Shown here: one piece after another, positions 19,729 through 28,277 of the stretch
How positions within the stretch are numbered: position 1 is the first letter of the stretch
Layout: each line of letters starts with the position of its first letter
NCBI RefSeq assembly: GCF_014171475.1
Contig: NZ_CP048817.1
Span: 2,666,001-2,730,000, forward strand
Length of the DNA: 64,000 nt
DNA from: Sphingomonas sp. So64.6b
GTDB lineage: Bacteria > Pseudomonadota > Alphaproteobacteria > Sphingomonadales > Sphingomonadaceae
Direction: 5' to 3'
Notes under the pieces: model-generated
What the model saw: the letters and a program-made list of their open reading frames with translations, nothing else
The model's database searches: none
What the model was told of the DNA's origin: nothing
Translations under genes and position numbers: made by a program

Positions 19729-22041
19729 TCAGCCCTCGATCTTCGAGAAATCCGCGACCGAATGGACCGCGTCGCGCACACGGGCGAGCAATGCCAGCCG
19801 CGACAGGCGCTTGTCGGCCTCCGGATCGTTGACCGTCACGTGCTCGAAGAATTGGTCGATCGGGCCGCGCAGGCTCGCGAGCGCGGCCATGGCGCCTTCG
19901 AAATCCTCCGCCGCGACCGCATCGCGCGCACGCGGTTCGGCCACATCGAGCGCGGCGATCAACGCAGCTTCATGTCCCTCTCCCCCTGCGGGAGAGGGAG
20001 GGAGCGACGAAGTCGCGGAAGGGTGACGGGGAGTGATGGGCGACACACTAGCGTCCCCCTCACCCTTCCCATCGCTACGCGATGGGCCCCTTCCCTCTCC
20101 CACAGGGGGAGAGGGAGTAAGGAAGCCCTCTTTCTTGAGGATATTGGCGGCGCGCTTGTAGCCGGCGAGCAGGTTTCTGCCGTCCTCGGTGGTGACGAAA
20201 GATTGCAGCGCATGGACGCGGGCCAAGAGGCGGACGAGATCATCCTCGCCGCCGAGCGCGAACACCGCGTCGATCAGGTCGTGACGGACCCCGGCTTCAC
20301 GCTGCTGGACCTTGAGGCGGTCGGCGAAGAAATCGAGGCTCGCACTGAAGCCATCCACCCAGGGCGGAGGACCAAAATGTAGATTGGTGCCCCAGAAGCT
20401 CCATACTTTGGAAAGTTCCAGGCGCATCCCGTTCACCGTAATCAGTGAAAGAATGCCGAGAGCCGCTCTTCGCAATGCAAACGGATCTTTGGATCCGGTC
20501 GGCTTTTCATCAATCGCAAAGAATGCCGCAATCGTATCCAGCTTGTCCGCCAGCGACACCGCCACCGTCACCGGTGCGGTCGGCACGTCGTCGCCCTGCC
20601 CAACTGGCTTGTAATGATCGCGGATCGCCTCGGCGACCGCCTCATCCTCGCCCTGCGCGCGGGCGTAATAGCCGCCCATCAGGCCCTGTAGCTCGGGGAA
20701 TTCGCCGACCATGCCGGTGACGAGATCCGCCTTGCACAGCCGTGCGGCGCGCTCGGCCATGTCGGCCAGATTTCCCTCTCCCCCTGTGGGAGAGGGAGGG
20801 AGGAGCGAAGCGACGGAAGGGTGAGGGGGAGTTGGGTGCGTAACGCTAGCGTCCCCCTCACCCTTCCCATCGCTTTGCGATGGGCCCCTTCCCTCTCCCA
20901 CAGGGGGAGAGGGAGAAGACGTGACGATGCCCTCTTCAACCAGCCACCTCGCCAGTTTGGCGACGCGGTCGACCTTGTCGGCGACCGTGCCGAGCTTCTC
21001 GTGGAACACGATGCGGTCGAGTTTCTTCGCCTGCTCCTCGAGCGGCACCTTCAAATCGGTCTCGTAGAAGAATTTCGCGTCCGACAGCCGCGCCGCCAGC
21101 ACCTTGCGGTTGCCGTCGATGATCTTCGCGCCGCCATCGACCGCGTCGATATTGGCGGTGCACACGAAGGCATTGGCGAGCTTGCCCTCACTATCGCGGC
21201 ACACGAAATATTTCTGGTTCACGCGCGCGGTGAGCTGGATCACTTCAGGCGGCACGGCCAGGAACGCTTCGTCGAAACGACCGAGCAGCGGCACTGGCCA
21301 TTCGGTCAGCCCGGCATTCTCGGTCAGCAGCCCTTCGTCCTGGATCAGCTCCAGCCCGGCCTTGCGCGCCGCCATGGTCGCGCCGAGCGCGATGATCTGG
21401 CGGCGTTCGGCCTGGTCGACGATCACATGCGCATCACGCAACTGATCCGCATAAGTCGCGGCGCTGGTGATGGTGATCGCGCCCGGTGCGTGGAAACGAT
21501 GGCCGACCGTGGTCGCGCCCGACCCGATCCCGGCAATCTCGCACGGCACGACGGTCTCGCCGAGCAAAGCGACGATGCCCTGGAGCGGGCGAACCCATTT
21601 GAGACTTTCGGTCGAGGCCGAGGCATCACCCCAGCGCATCGATTTGGGCCAGGGGAAGGCGCGGATGATCACCGGGATCGCCTCGGCCAGCACATCGGCG
21701 GTGGCGCGGCCGGGCTTTTCGACGATCGCGAAGAAGATGCCGTCGCGCTCGACCAGCTGGTCCTGGGTCAGGCCGGTCTTGCGCAGAAAGCCTTCGAGCG
21801 CCTGGGGCGGCGCGGAGGTCTTTGGGCCCTTGGTCTCCTCCGACACCGCTTCGGTCTGAAGCGGCAGGTCGCGGGCGATCAGAGTCAGGCGGCGCGGCGT
21901 GGCGAGCGTTTCGAGCGCACCGGCCTTCAGGCCCGCCTTGTCGAGCTCGGCCGCGAACAGGCGAGCGAGATCGTCGCGCGCCTTGTCCTGCATGCGCGCG
22001 GGAATTTCCTCGGAGCGGAGTTCCAGAAGGAAATCGGTCAC
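19729..22041 (-). CDS. glyS: Glycine-tRNA ligase beta subunit with two in-frame repeat insertions
   Basis: 770 residues from a GTG start that overlaps the glyQ stop by 4 nt (GTGA). It starts [17 protein letters not shown], the standard GlyS N-terminus. E. coli GlyS is 689 residues; the excess is explained by two segments encoded by palindromic repeats, at about residues 376-423 and 642-690. Both read as low-complexity Pro/Ser/Gly peptides beginning [12 protein letters not shown] and ending PPSPTGGEG or PPSPAGGEG. Outside these the sequence is ordinary GlyS ([40 protein letters not shown]). Reading frame is open throughout, so the protein is probably functional as part of the alpha2beta2 enzyme. 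Confidence 0.96.
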   Translation of the reverse strand: MTDFLLELRSEEIPARMQDKARDDLARLFAAELDKAGLKAGALETLATPRRLTLIARDLPLQTEAVSEETKGPKTSAPPQALEGFLRKTGLTQDQLVERDGIFFAIVEKPGRATADVLAEAIPVIIRAFPWPKSMRWGDASASTESLKWVRPLQGIVALLGETVVPCEIAGIGSGATTVGHRFHAPGAITITSAATYADQLRDAHVIVDQAERRQIIALGATMAARKAGLELIQDEGLLTENAGLTEWPVPLLGRFDEAFLAVPPEVIQLTARVNQKYFVCRDSEGKLANAFVCTANIDAVDGGAKIIDGNRKVLAARLSDAKFFYETDLKVPLEEQAKKLDRIVFHEKLGTVADKVDRVAKLARWLVEEGIVTSSPSPPVGEGRGPSQSDGKGEGDASVTHPTPPHPSVASLLPPSPTGGEGNLADMAERAARLCKADLVTGMVGEFPELQGLMGGYYARAQGEDEAVAEAIRDHYKPVGQGDDVPTAPVTVAVSLADKLDTIAAFFAIDEKPTGSKDPFALRRAALGILSLITVNGMRLELSKVWSFWGTNLHFGPPPWVDGFSASLDFFADRLKVQQREAGVRHDLIDAVFALGGEDDLVRLLARVHALQSFVTTEDGRNLLAGYKRAANILKKEGFLTPSPPVGEGRGPSRSDGKGEGDASVSPITPRHPSATSSLPPSPAGGEGHEAALIAALDVAEPRARDAVAAEDFEGAMAALASLRGPIDQFFEHVTVNDPEADKRLSRLALLARVRDAVHSVADFSKIEG
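19976..20117. repeat. 142-bp palindromic element A, inside glyS
   Basis: Starts CCCTCTCCCCCTGCGGGAGAG and ends with a matching hairpin CTCTCCCacaGGGGGAGAG. Inside are GGAAGGGTGACGGGGA paired with TCCCCCTCACCCTTCC and a small hairpin CATCGCtacGCGATG. It lies wholly within the coding sequence of glyS (residues about 642-690). It is the same length and orientation as element B, with about 85% identity by eye. Confidence 0.85.
20774..20915. repeat. 142-bp palindromic element B, inside glyS
   Basis: Second copy of element A, 798 bp away in the same orientation and same reading frame (glyS residues about 376-423). Outer hairpins CCCTCTCCCCCTGTGGGAGAG and CTCTCCCacaGGGGGAGAG; inner arms GGAAGGGTGAGGGGGA and TCCCCCTCACCCTTCC; small hairpin CATCGCtttGCGATG. 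The loop between the inner arms is the most diverged part. Confidence 0.85.
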
Positions 22042-22919
22042 GCCGCCCATCCGTTCTTGTCCATCCACGCCTGGCAACTGCCCTTCGCGAGATCGCGCAC
22101 CCGGCCCATATAGGCTTGGCGTTCCGCGACCGAGATCACGCCGCGCGCCTGGAGCAGGTTGAAGACATGGCTCGCCTTGATCGCCTGCTCGTACGCCGGG
22201 ATCGGCAGTTTCGCTTCGAGGCAATTCTCGCATTCGGCGGTCGCCTTGCGGAACAGGTCGAACAGCGTGTCGGTGTTGGCGACCTCGAAATTCCAGGTCG
22301 ATTGCTCGATTTCGTTTTCGAGGAACACGTCGCCATAGGTCACGCCCGCGTCATTATACGCAAGGTCGTAAATCGAATCCTTGTTCTGCAGATACATGGC
22401 AAGGCGTTCCAACCCATAGGTCAGCTCGCCCGCGACCGGCTTGCAGTCGAAGCCGCCCATTTGCTGGAAATAAGTGAACTGAGTCACTTCCATCCCATCA
22501 CACCACACTTCCCAGCCAAGGCCCCAGGCGCCGAGTGTCGGGCTTTCCCAATCATCCTCGACGAAGCGGATGTCGTGATGCGTGAAATCGATCCCGATCG
22601 CGGCGAGGCTGCCGAGATACAGCTCCTGCAAATTGGGCGGGCTCGGCTTCAGGATCACCTGATATTGGTAATAATGCTGTAGCCGGTTGGGGTTCTCGCC
22701 ATAACGACCATCGGTCGGGCGGCGGCACGGCTGGACGAAGGCCGCGTTCCAATGATCCGGTCCGAGCGCACGCAAGGTGGTCGCGGTATGGAACGTGCCC
22801 GCGCCCATCTCCATGTCATACGGCTGCAGGATCAGGCAGCCATGATCGCTCCAATAATCATGGAGCTTCAGGATCATGCGCTGAAAGCTCAGCGGCTTGG
22901 TGTCGGGACCAGCGGTCAC
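22038..22919 (-). CDS. glyQ: Glycine-tRNA ligase alpha subunit
   Basis: 293 residues from a GTG start at 22919 ([19 protein letters not shown]). Family blocks are present: [66 protein letters not shown]. The alpha subunit binds glycine and ATP and forms glycyl-adenylate. GTG at 22919 is preferred because GAAGGG lies about 8 nt upstream; an ATG at 22973 ([12 protein letters not shown]) is an alternative but its AGAGG is only 2 nt away. It overlaps glyS by 4 nt. Confidence 0.96.
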   Translation of the reverse strand: MTAGPDTKPLSFQRMILKLHDYWSDHGCLILQPYDMEMGAGTFHTATTLRALGPDHWNAAFVQPCRRPTDGRYGENPNRLQHYYQYQVILKPSPPNLQELYLGSLAAIGIDFTHHDIRFVEDDWESPTLGAWGLGWEVWCDGMEVTQFTYFQQMGGFDCKPVAGELTYGLERLAMYLQNKDSIYDLAYNDAGVTYGDVFLENEIEQSTWNFEVANTDTLFDLFRKATAECENCLEAKLPIPAYEQAIKASHVFNLLQARGVISVAERQAYMGRVRDLAKGSCQAWMDKNGWAA

Positions 22920-23059
22920 GCGGCGGAAACCCTTCGCAAGTGCGGGATAAAAAGCGCCGTCGCTTTGGCGCATGGCCTCTTTAGGGTCAACTGGCACGGA
23001 TCGACCGGCGCGATTGAATCGGCGCGCTGATCCCGTTTGAAACCCGTTTGTCCATTGCG

Positions 23060-23326
23060 GCCGGCGTTCGAAATTCCCGCAGCCACGGGAGTTTTGCGGG
23101 AAAATGCTTTTTTGGGGGTTCTGCGGGAATCCACGGGAAAACCTGCGGGAATTTTGATCGATCGGCACGGGAATCCTTGGGATGTGCTGCGGGAATATCG
23201 GGAAAATGCCAAGCGGGTCATGGTCTGATCGATTCCGGTTTTACTGATTCAATCCGCGACGCGGAAATTGCGCATCGGACAGCCGGCATGACGAGGCCAG
23301 AAAGCGGTGTGAATCGGACGGAGTAA
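23060..23326. repeat. CGGGAA-unit repeat element, copy 1
   Basis: The 538-bp gap between glyQ and the XRE gene holds this element. Seven exact CGGGAA units start at 23097, 23124, 23134, 23146, 23168, 23190 and 23199, with a CGGGAG at 23086. The stretch aligns along its full length with 52024-52304, including an ATTCCCG at the left end, a GATCGATTC region after the units, and a right end with AGCCGGCATGACGAGGCC. The ATG at 23288 opens a 12-codon frame (MTRPESGVNRTE) that resembles the start of the gene behind copy 2. No protein-coding function assigned. Confidence 0.75.
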
Positions 23327-23401
23327 AATCCAAAGCGCGCCTCGCGAAGGTCAGCTTCACATATCTTTTTGTCAGGGGTTGTTGACATAGCATCGATTCG
23401 C

Positions 23402-23437
23402 TGACATTTAGTCATGGTCACCTGACATTCGGTCAGG
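23402..23437. promoter_or_regulatory. Twin operator upstream of the XRE gene
   Basis: Two TGAC-N5-GTCA palindromes: TGACATTTAGTCA at 23402-23414 and TGACATTCGGTCA at 23423-23435, the latter extended to CCTGACATTCGGTCAGG (23421-23437). Their centres are 21 bp apart, two helical turns, so two dimers could bind on one face. A TTGACA box lies at 23382-23387. The position 21-56 nt before the XRE start points to autoregulation. Confidence 0.6.
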
Positions 23438-23457
23438 CGATGATGACAAGGCCAGCA

Positions 23458-23685
23458 GTGAAAAATCGGCTCAAGGTGCTGCGCGCCGAGCGCGACTGGA
23501 GTCAGGCTGAACTGGCCGGGCGTCTCGACGTCTCGCGCCAGGCGGTCAACGCGATCGAGACGGGGAAATATGATCCCTCGCTCCCGCTCGCCTTTCGCAT
23601 CGGGCGACTGTTTCAAATGCCAATCGAGGACATTTTCCATGACGAGTCGGGAAGCAGTCGAACGGGGACCGTCGACGATGCATGA
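23458..23685 (+). CDS. XRE-family helix-turn-helix regulator
   Basis: 75 residues from GTG 23458 (MKNRLKVLRAERDWSQAELA), with AAGG 6 nt upstream; in-frame ATGs at 23440 and 23443 would add six or five residues but fit the family less well. It is almost entirely one HTH_3 domain: SQAELAGRLDVSRQAVNAIE is the two-helix DNA-binding unit, then TGKYDPSLPLAFRIGRLFQM. This YozG/HipB-like class usually pairs with a membrane protein downstream, as here. The twin TGAC-N5-GTCA palindromes in front are the likely self-binding sites. Confidence 0.88.
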   Translation: MKNRLKVLRAERDWSQAELAGRLDVSRQAVNAIETGKYDPSLPLAFRIGRLFQMPIEDIFHDESGSSRTGTVDDA

Positions 23686-24100
23686 TGATCGTGATGTCGG
23701 GCTGACCCGGTACAAGGACAATCAACGCAGATATGGCCGCATTCTCGGCGGCCTGATCATCGGCGGCGGCCTGACCGGGGGCGTTGTTGGCCTCATGCTG
23801 GCAGTCAATGATTTCAACCTGACCAGCACGTATATGCAAGTGCTGGCAGTCGTCGCGATAGTCGCGTTCGTCGTCACCGTCTCGGTCGGCTCGTGGAAAT
23901 ATTTCACCACCGTCGATGAACTTGAGGTCGACGCCAATAAATGGGCCGGGCTGGTCGGGATCAACTTCTATGCCATGCTGTGGATATGCTGGTGGGCGCT
24001 CGGCATGGTCGAACTGGCGCCTGCGCCGAACGGCAATGCGGTTTTCCTGCTCACCATGGCCGTCGCGCTCATAACCTTTTTGTGGCGGCGCTTTCGTTAG
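23678..24100 (+). CDS. Four-helix membrane protein paired with XRE regulator
   Basis: About 140 residues from ATG 23678, overlapping the XRE stop by 8 nt (an alternative ATG at 23639 adds 13 residues). A short charged N-terminus (MHDDRDVGLTRYKDNQRRY) precedes four predicted helices: ILGGLIIGGGLTGGVVGLML, VLAVVAIVAFVVTVSVGS, GLVGINFYAMLWICWWALGM and AVFLLTMAVALITFLWR. I do not recognise a named family. The XRE-membrane protein pair recurs widely in alphaproteobacteria; overlap implies translational coupling. Confidence 0.75.
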   Translation: MHDDRDVGLTRYKDNQRRYGRILGGLIIGGGLTGGVVGLMLAVNDFNLTSTYMQVLAVVAIVAFVVTVSVGSWKYFTTVDELEVDANKWAGLVGINFYAMLWICWWALGMVELAPAPNGNAVFLLTMAVALITFLWRRFR

Positions 24101-24145
24101 GCCTGCGCCATCCCCATTTGCTTCCCCGAATATAAGGATCAATGC

Positions 24146-25087
24146 ATGAAGCGTTTCGTCGCCGCGATGCTCGCGGCAACCCTGTCCGCGACCCCTGCCC
24201 TGGCGCAGACGGCGCCTGCGCCAGCGCCGGCTCCAGCACCCGCTGCGGCCCCTAGCCAGACCGCAGTCGCTCCAATTGTCGATGCCGACCCCGCCTTGTG
24301 GGTGGTGAAGGACAAGGACACGACAATCTATCTGTTCGGCACATTCCATGCGCTGAAACCCAATCTCGGCTGGTTCGACGAAGCCGTGAAGACCGCGTTC
24401 GACGCCAGCGACCAGGTCGTACTCGAACTCAACATGCCCGAGCCTGCCGAGATCCAGAAGATCATGATGCCGCTCGCCACCGACAGCAGCGGTAAGAAAC
24501 TATCCGACAAGATCCCAGCGGCGAAGCGCGCGGCCTATGCCGCCGGCATGGCCAAGCTCGGCCTGCCGACCGCCGCGGTCGAGCAGTATGAGCCATGGTT
24601 CGTCAGCATCATGCTGTCGCAGATCGCGATGCAAAAGGCCGGCTATAGCGCCGAGGACGGCACCGAGGCGCAGCTATCCAAGGCGGCCAAGGCAAGCGGC
24701 AAGCGCCTGTCAGGCTTCGAAACCTTCGCGCAGCAGATCGGCTATTTCGACACGCTGCCGGAGGACGCGCAGGTCACCTTCCTGATGAGCAGCATCGAGG
24801 AAGCCGAGGAGTTCGCGCCGAAGATCAACGAGATGCTCGGTTACTGGACCAAGGGCGAGGATGTGAAGCTCGGCAACATGATGAACGAGGAGCTCAAGGA
24901 ATCGCGCTCGCTCTATGATGTGCTGCTCAAGAACCGCAATATTCGCTGGGCGAAGACCATCGCCGATCGCATGAAGCAGCCTGGCACCGTGTTTGTCGCG
25001 GTCGGCGCCGGGCATCTCGCCGGGCCGGACAGCGTGCAGCATCAGCTCCTGAAATACGGGCTGAAGGCGACACGGGTCGACTATTGA
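24146..25087 (+). CDS. TraB/GumN family protein, exported
   Basis: 313 residues. The signal peptide MKRFVAAMLAATLSATPALA is followed by an Ala/Pro linker (APAPAPAPAPAAAP) and a TraB/GumN domain: PALWVVKDKDTTIYLFGTFH (first conserved block with GTFH), QVVLELNMPEP, and the closing VFVAVGAGHLAGPDS (GAGHL). The family resembles Tiki-type metalloproteases; the GxxH and GxxH-type His residues are conserved, but bacterial function is not established. It overlaps the next gene, a paralogue, by 4 nt. Confidence 0.87.
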   Translation: MKRFVAAMLAATLSATPALAQTAPAPAPAPAPAAAPSQTAVAPIVDADPALWVVKDKDTTIYLFGTFHALKPNLGWFDEAVKTAFDASDQVVLELNMPEPAEIQKIMMPLATDSSGKKLSDKIPAAKRAAYAAGMAKLGLPTAAVEQYEPWFVSIMLSQIAMQKAGYSAEDGTEAQLSKAAKASGKRLSGFETFAQQIGYFDTLPEDAQVTFLMSSIEEAEEFAPKINEMLGYWTKGEDVKLGNMMNEELKESRSLYDVLLKNRNIRWAKTIADRMKQPGTVFVAVGAGHLAGPDSVQHQLLKYGLKATRVDY

Positions 25088-25950
25088 AATCCTTCGCGCT
25101 TCTGGTGGCGGGGGCGTGCGCGCTCCTCGCCACCGCGTGCAGCCGGCCCGCGCCGATCGAGGCGCGGCCGGCATTGTGGCGCGTGCAGGATGCCGACACG
25201 ACGATCTGGCTGCTCGGCACGATCCACGTCCTGCCGCGCGAAGTGCATTGGGAAACGCCGGCGATAAAGGCGGCGATCGACGGCGCCGATATGTTGGTGA
25301 CCGAGATTCCGGCACAGCCGCCCGAACAGGCATCGGCGGTCTTCGCCGCGGCTGCACGGGCGCAAGGGCTGTCGCCGATCGTCGATCGTTTGCCCTCCGA
25401 CCGACGCGCCGCACTGAACGATGCCGCGCGCCGGGCGGGCCTGCCGATTGACGCGCTCGACGGCATGAAGAGCTGGGCGGCGGCGGCGGCACTCGGCGCG
25501 GGGTCGAGCCGCGCGCTGCACGCGACGATCGACCATGGCGTGGAGGCTGTGCTCGCGCAGCGCTTCGCCGACACGGGCAAGCCGCGCCGCGCGCTTGAGA
25601 CCCAGGCTGGGCAATTGGCGCTGTTCGACACGCTGTCCGAAACCGCTCAACGTGTATTGCTTGTTCGCGCCATCGAACAGAGCGATGGCTACGCCCAAAC
25701 GCTGGCGGCGTGGAGTGCCGGCGATACAGCGCGGATCGTCGCCAGCTTCCAGCCCGGTTTTCGCGGCGCGCCGGATCTGGAAAAGACGCTGGTGACGGAT
25801 CGCAATACCCGCTGGTCGGGCTGGATCACACGACGGATGAGCGCGCCCGGCAAGGTGCTGGTAGCGGTCGGTGCGGGCCATCTTGCGGGTGATCGATCAG
25901 TGGTCGCGATGCTGCGCGCGCGCGGCTTGAAGGTAGAACGAATTCAATAA
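25084..25950 (+). CDS. TraB/GumN family lipoprotein, paralogue of the preceding gene
   Basis: 288 residues from a TTG start within the stop of the preceding gene (TTGA overlap). A lipoprotein signal with lipobox ATAC (Cys19) replaces the cleavable signal of its neighbour. The TraB/GumN blocks recur: PALWRVQDADTTIWLLGTIH, MLVTEIPAQPPEQ and VLVAVGAGHLAGDRSV. Identity to the neighbour is moderate, so the tandem duplication is old. One copy is probably free in the periplasm and the other membrane-tethered. Confidence 0.86.
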   Translation: MKSFALLVAGACALLATACSRPAPIEARPALWRVQDADTTIWLLGTIHVLPREVHWETPAIKAAIDGADMLVTEIPAQPPEQASAVFAAAARAQGLSPIVDRLPSDRRAALNDAARRAGLPIDALDGMKSWAAAAALGAGSSRALHATIDHGVEAVLAQRFADTGKPRRALETQAGQLALFDTLSETAQRVLLVRAIEQSDGYAQTLAAWSAGDTARIVASFQPGFRGAPDLEKTLVTDRNTRWSGWITRRMSAPGKVLVAVGAGHLAGDRSVVAMLRARGLKVERIQ

Positions 25951-26068
25951 CCCTTCTCCCATCGGGAGAAGGTGGCGCGAAGCGCCGGATGAGGGTGACT
26001 GGAAATAACTTCTCACCCTCACCCTTCCGCGCCTCCGGCGCTCCCTCCCTCTCCCGATGGGAGAGGGA
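25951..26068. repeat. Palindromic element C, intergenic relative of the glyS insertions
   Basis: Begins at the stop of the GumN-like lipoprotein gene with CCCTTCTCCCatCGGGAGAAGG and ends with CCCTCTCCCGATGGGAGAGGG. Between them are a hairpin (GGCGCgaaGCGCC) and a GATGAGGGTGA/TCACCCTCA pair. The layout and arm sequence match elements A and B in glyS, though the element is shorter (118 bp). It may act as a transcript end for the GumN pair. Confidence 0.75.
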
Positions 26069-26119
26069 ATGTAGCGAGTTGCTTCTTGCCCCCTGCTCCC
26101 CTATAGCGCCGCGCTTCCG

Positions 26120-26145
26120 GTCAGGGTCATCCCTGGAGGCCTGAC
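26120..26145 (+). promoter_or_regulatory. Possible leader hairpin of rplY
   Basis: GTCAGG and CCTGAC flank a 14-nt loop that itself can pair weakly, 33 nt before the rplY start. Ribosomal protein leaders often carry such structures, but the stem is only 6 bp. Low certainty. Confidence 0.3.
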
Positions 26146-26178
26146 GGGAAGTACCATAACGTATTTCGGAGCAAGAAC

Positions 26179-26883
26179 ATGAGCGAACAGCTAACGCTCG
26201 CAGCCGAGACGCGTGAACAGGTTGGCAAGGGAGCCTCCCGTTCGCTGCGTCGCGAAGGCCGCGTACCCGCCGTTATCTACGGCAACAAGCAAGAACCACT
26301 GTCGATCCACGTCGAGGAAAAGGCGCTGATGCGCCTCCTGATGACGGGTCACTTCATGAATTCGGTCGTGATGGTCGATGCCGGCGGCAAGACGATCCGC
26401 ACGCTGCCCAAGGACGTCGCATTCGACGCCGTTTCCGATCGGCCCGTGCATGTCGACTTCCTGCGCATCGGTGCGCACACCACGGTGCACGTCAACGTCC
26501 CCGTCGTGTTCACCGACGAGGAAGACGCTCCTGGCATCAAGAAGGGCAATGGCGTGCTCAACGTGGTCAAGCACGAGCTTGAACTGGTGTGCGACGCGGC
26601 CGACATCCCCGACCAGATCACCGTCTCGCTTGCCGGCAAGGAAATCGGCGATGCGATCCACATCTCCAACATCGACCTGCCCAAGGGCGTGACCTCGGCG
26701 ATCACCGACCGCGACTTCACCATCGCGACGATCGTGCCGCCGACCGTCCCAACCGTCGAGGACGAAGAAGCCGACGCCGCTGTCGCGGAAGCACAGGCCG
26801 CCGAATCTGCTGAAGCCGTCGAGGCCGAAGCCGAGGCGACTGAAGGTGGCGACGACGCCGCCGAAGGCGACAAGGCCGAGTAA
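26179..26883 (+). CDS. rplY: 50S ribosomal protein L25/general stress protein Ctc
   Basis: 234 residues, the long (TL5/Ctc) form of L25, which binds 5S rRNA. N-terminal L25 domain: [40 protein letters not shown]-terminal TL5 domain from about residue 100: [20 protein letters not shown] to [16 protein letters not shown]. The tail of about 50 residues is very acidic and Ala-rich ([20 protein letters not shown]), usual in this family in alphaproteobacteria. GGAGC lies 7 nt upstream of the ATG. Followed by pth, a common arrangement. Confidence 0.96.
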   Translation: MSEQLTLAAETREQVGKGASRSLRREGRVPAVIYGNKQEPLSIHVEEKALMRLLMTGHFMNSVVMVDAGGKTIRTLPKDVAFDAVSDRPVHVDFLRIGAHTTVHVNVPVVFTDEEDAPGIKKGNGVLNVVKHELELVCDAADIPDQITVSLAGKEIGDAIHISNIDLPKGVTSAITDRDFTIATIVPPTVPTVEDEEADAAVAEAQAAESAEAVEAEAEATEGGDDAAEGDKAE

Positions 26884-26894
26884 GCCAAATAAAG

Positions 26895-26972
26895 CCCTCT
26901 CCCCTCCGGGGAGAGGGTTGGGAGAGGGGCAGCGGGATGCTGGTCGATATGACCGCTTCCCCTGCCCTTTTT
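26895..26972. terminator. Hairpins between rplY and pth; terminator-like with palindromic element D
   Basis: First hairpin CCCTCTCCCC-tcc-GGGGAGAGGG (26895-26917) has the same arm sequence as the repeat family in glyS. A second stem, AGGGGCAGCGG with CCGCTTCCCCT (one mismatch), ends at 26963 and is followed by TTTTT at 26968-26972, so on the + strand it could end rplY transcription. It sits just before the pth start. Confidence 0.55.
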
Positions 26973-26991
26973 CTTACCTCATGGAGATCGA

Positions 26992-27564
26992 ATGCAACTC
27001 TGGGTCGGCCTTGGTAATCCCGGCGAGCAATATGCGCTCAACCGGCACAATGTCGGCTTCATGGTCGCCGACACGATCGCCGACCTGTATGATTTCGGTC
27101 CGGTGAAAAAGGCGTTCCAGGGCTGGACTCAGGAAGGGCGCGTCGGCGGCGAAAAGATCCTGCTGCTCAAACCCGCGACCTTCATGAACGAAAGCGGGCG
27201 TAGCGTCGGCGAAGCGTTGCGCTTCTACAAGCTCGATATGGACGCGCTCACCGTGTTCCACGACGAACTCGATCTCGACCCGTTTCGCGTCAAGGTGAAG
27301 ACCGGCGGCGGCACGGCCGGGCATAACGGCCTGAAGTCGATCGACCAGCATCTTGGGCCCGATTTCCGCCGCGTGCGCATCGGTATCGGTCACCCAGGCC
27401 ACAAGGACCGCGTGCATGGCCATGTACTGGGCAATTACGCCAAGGCGGAGATGGACTCGCTGTCCGATCTGCTCGGCGCGATCGCGGCCGAGGCGCCGTG
27501 GCTCGCCAAGCCGGACGATGCACGTTTCATGAGCGATGTCGCGCTCAGATTGGCAGATTCATGA
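26992..27564 (+). CDS. pth: Peptidyl-tRNA hydrolase
   Basis: 190 residues, full length. It frees tRNA from peptidyl-tRNA that drops off ribosomes. Signature regions: MQLWVGLGNPGEQYALNRHN with the catalytic His at about 20 and VGFMVADTIA, FMNESGRSVGEAL, FHDELDLDPFRVKVKTGGG and GHNGLKSIDQHLG. GGAG is placed 6-7 nt before the ATG. It overlaps the next gene by ATGA. Confidence 0.97.
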   Translation: MQLWVGLGNPGEQYALNRHNVGFMVADTIADLYDFGPVKKAFQGWTQEGRVGGEKILLLKPATFMNESGRSVGEALRFYKLDMDALTVFHDELDLDPFRVKVKTGGGTAGHNGLKSIDQHLGPDFRRVRIGIGHPGHKDRVHGHVLGNYAKAEMDSLSDLLGAIAAEAPWLAKPDDARFMSDVALRLADS

Positions 27565-28163
27565 CCAGCCGCAGCCTTTTCGCCACGCGCCTTTACGAAG
27601 GCAGCTTGAACGACCCCGAATTCGTCGAGGAGCTCGACCATGCCTGCCGCATGCTCGCCGAGGACGACCGCGCCGGCCGCGCCTGGTCCAAGGAGCATGG
27701 CTATCGCGGCTATACCTCCTACGCTTCGTTGAACGACTTGCCGTTGCGCGATCCAACGATCGGCGAACTGGTCAAGCGGCTCAACAAGCATGTCGCGAAA
27801 TTCGCCGCCGATTGCGCGTTCGATCTGGGCGGCCGCAAGCTCAAGCTCGACAGCCTGTGGGTCAATGTCCTGAAGCCCGGCGGTACGCATTCCGGGCATA
27901 TCCACCCGCATTCTATCGTCTCGGGCACGGTCTATATCGCCGTCCCGCCCGGCGCCGGGCCGCTCAAGCTGGAGGATCCGCGCTTGCCGCTGATGATGGC
28001 CGCGCCGACCCGCGACGAGGATGCGCCCGAGGATTTGCGCAGTTTCGTTTATGTCGCCCCATCCGATGGCACCGTCCTGCTGTGGGAAAGCTGGCTGCGC
28101 CACGAAGTCCCGCCGGGCACCGCGAAGAGCAAGCGGATCAGCATCAGCTTCAACTATCGCTGA
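27561..28163 (+). CDS. Putative 2-oxoglutarate/Fe(II) oxygenase (TIGR02466-like)
   Basis: 200 residues from ATG 27561, overlapping the pth stop by 4 nt. It resembles the TIGR02466 group of putative 2OG-Fe(II) oxygenases: WVNVLKPGGTHSGHIHPHS contains candidate metal-binding His residues, SGTVYIAVPPGAG follows, and SWLRHEVPPGTAKSKRISIS at the end offers the distal His and the Arg that binds 2-oxoglutarate. Substrate unknown. It overlaps pth but looks functionally unrelated to it. Confidence 0.8.
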   Translation: MTSRSLFATRLYEGSLNDPEFVEELDHACRMLAEDDRAGRAWSKEHGYRGYTSYASLNDLPLRDPTIGELVKRLNKHVAKFAADCAFDLGGRKLKLDSLWVNVLKPGGTHSGHIHPHSIVSGTVYIAVPPGAGPLKLEDPRLPLMMAAPTRDEDAPEDLRSFVYVAPSDGTVLLWESWLRHEVPPGTAKSKRISISFNYR

Positions 28164-28277
28164 GGCACGGATAATCGAGACCGGCGCGCCGTTTCGACTA
28201 GACGGAGATTAAGGCGGGTCGCCGCACTTTCTGTTATGATGCTCGAGCGGGACCAAACGACTCGAACAGGAGTTCGA

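Noticed and set aside
19729..22041. glyS as a pseudogene because of repeat insertions
   Set aside because: The frame stays open through both insertions, and all flanking GlyS blocks are intact; overlap with glyQ is normal.
23086..23205. CRISPR-like array of CGGGAA units
   Set aside because: Units are only 6 nt, spacings vary between 9 and 27 nt, and no cas gene is present. Better described as a dispersed repeat element.
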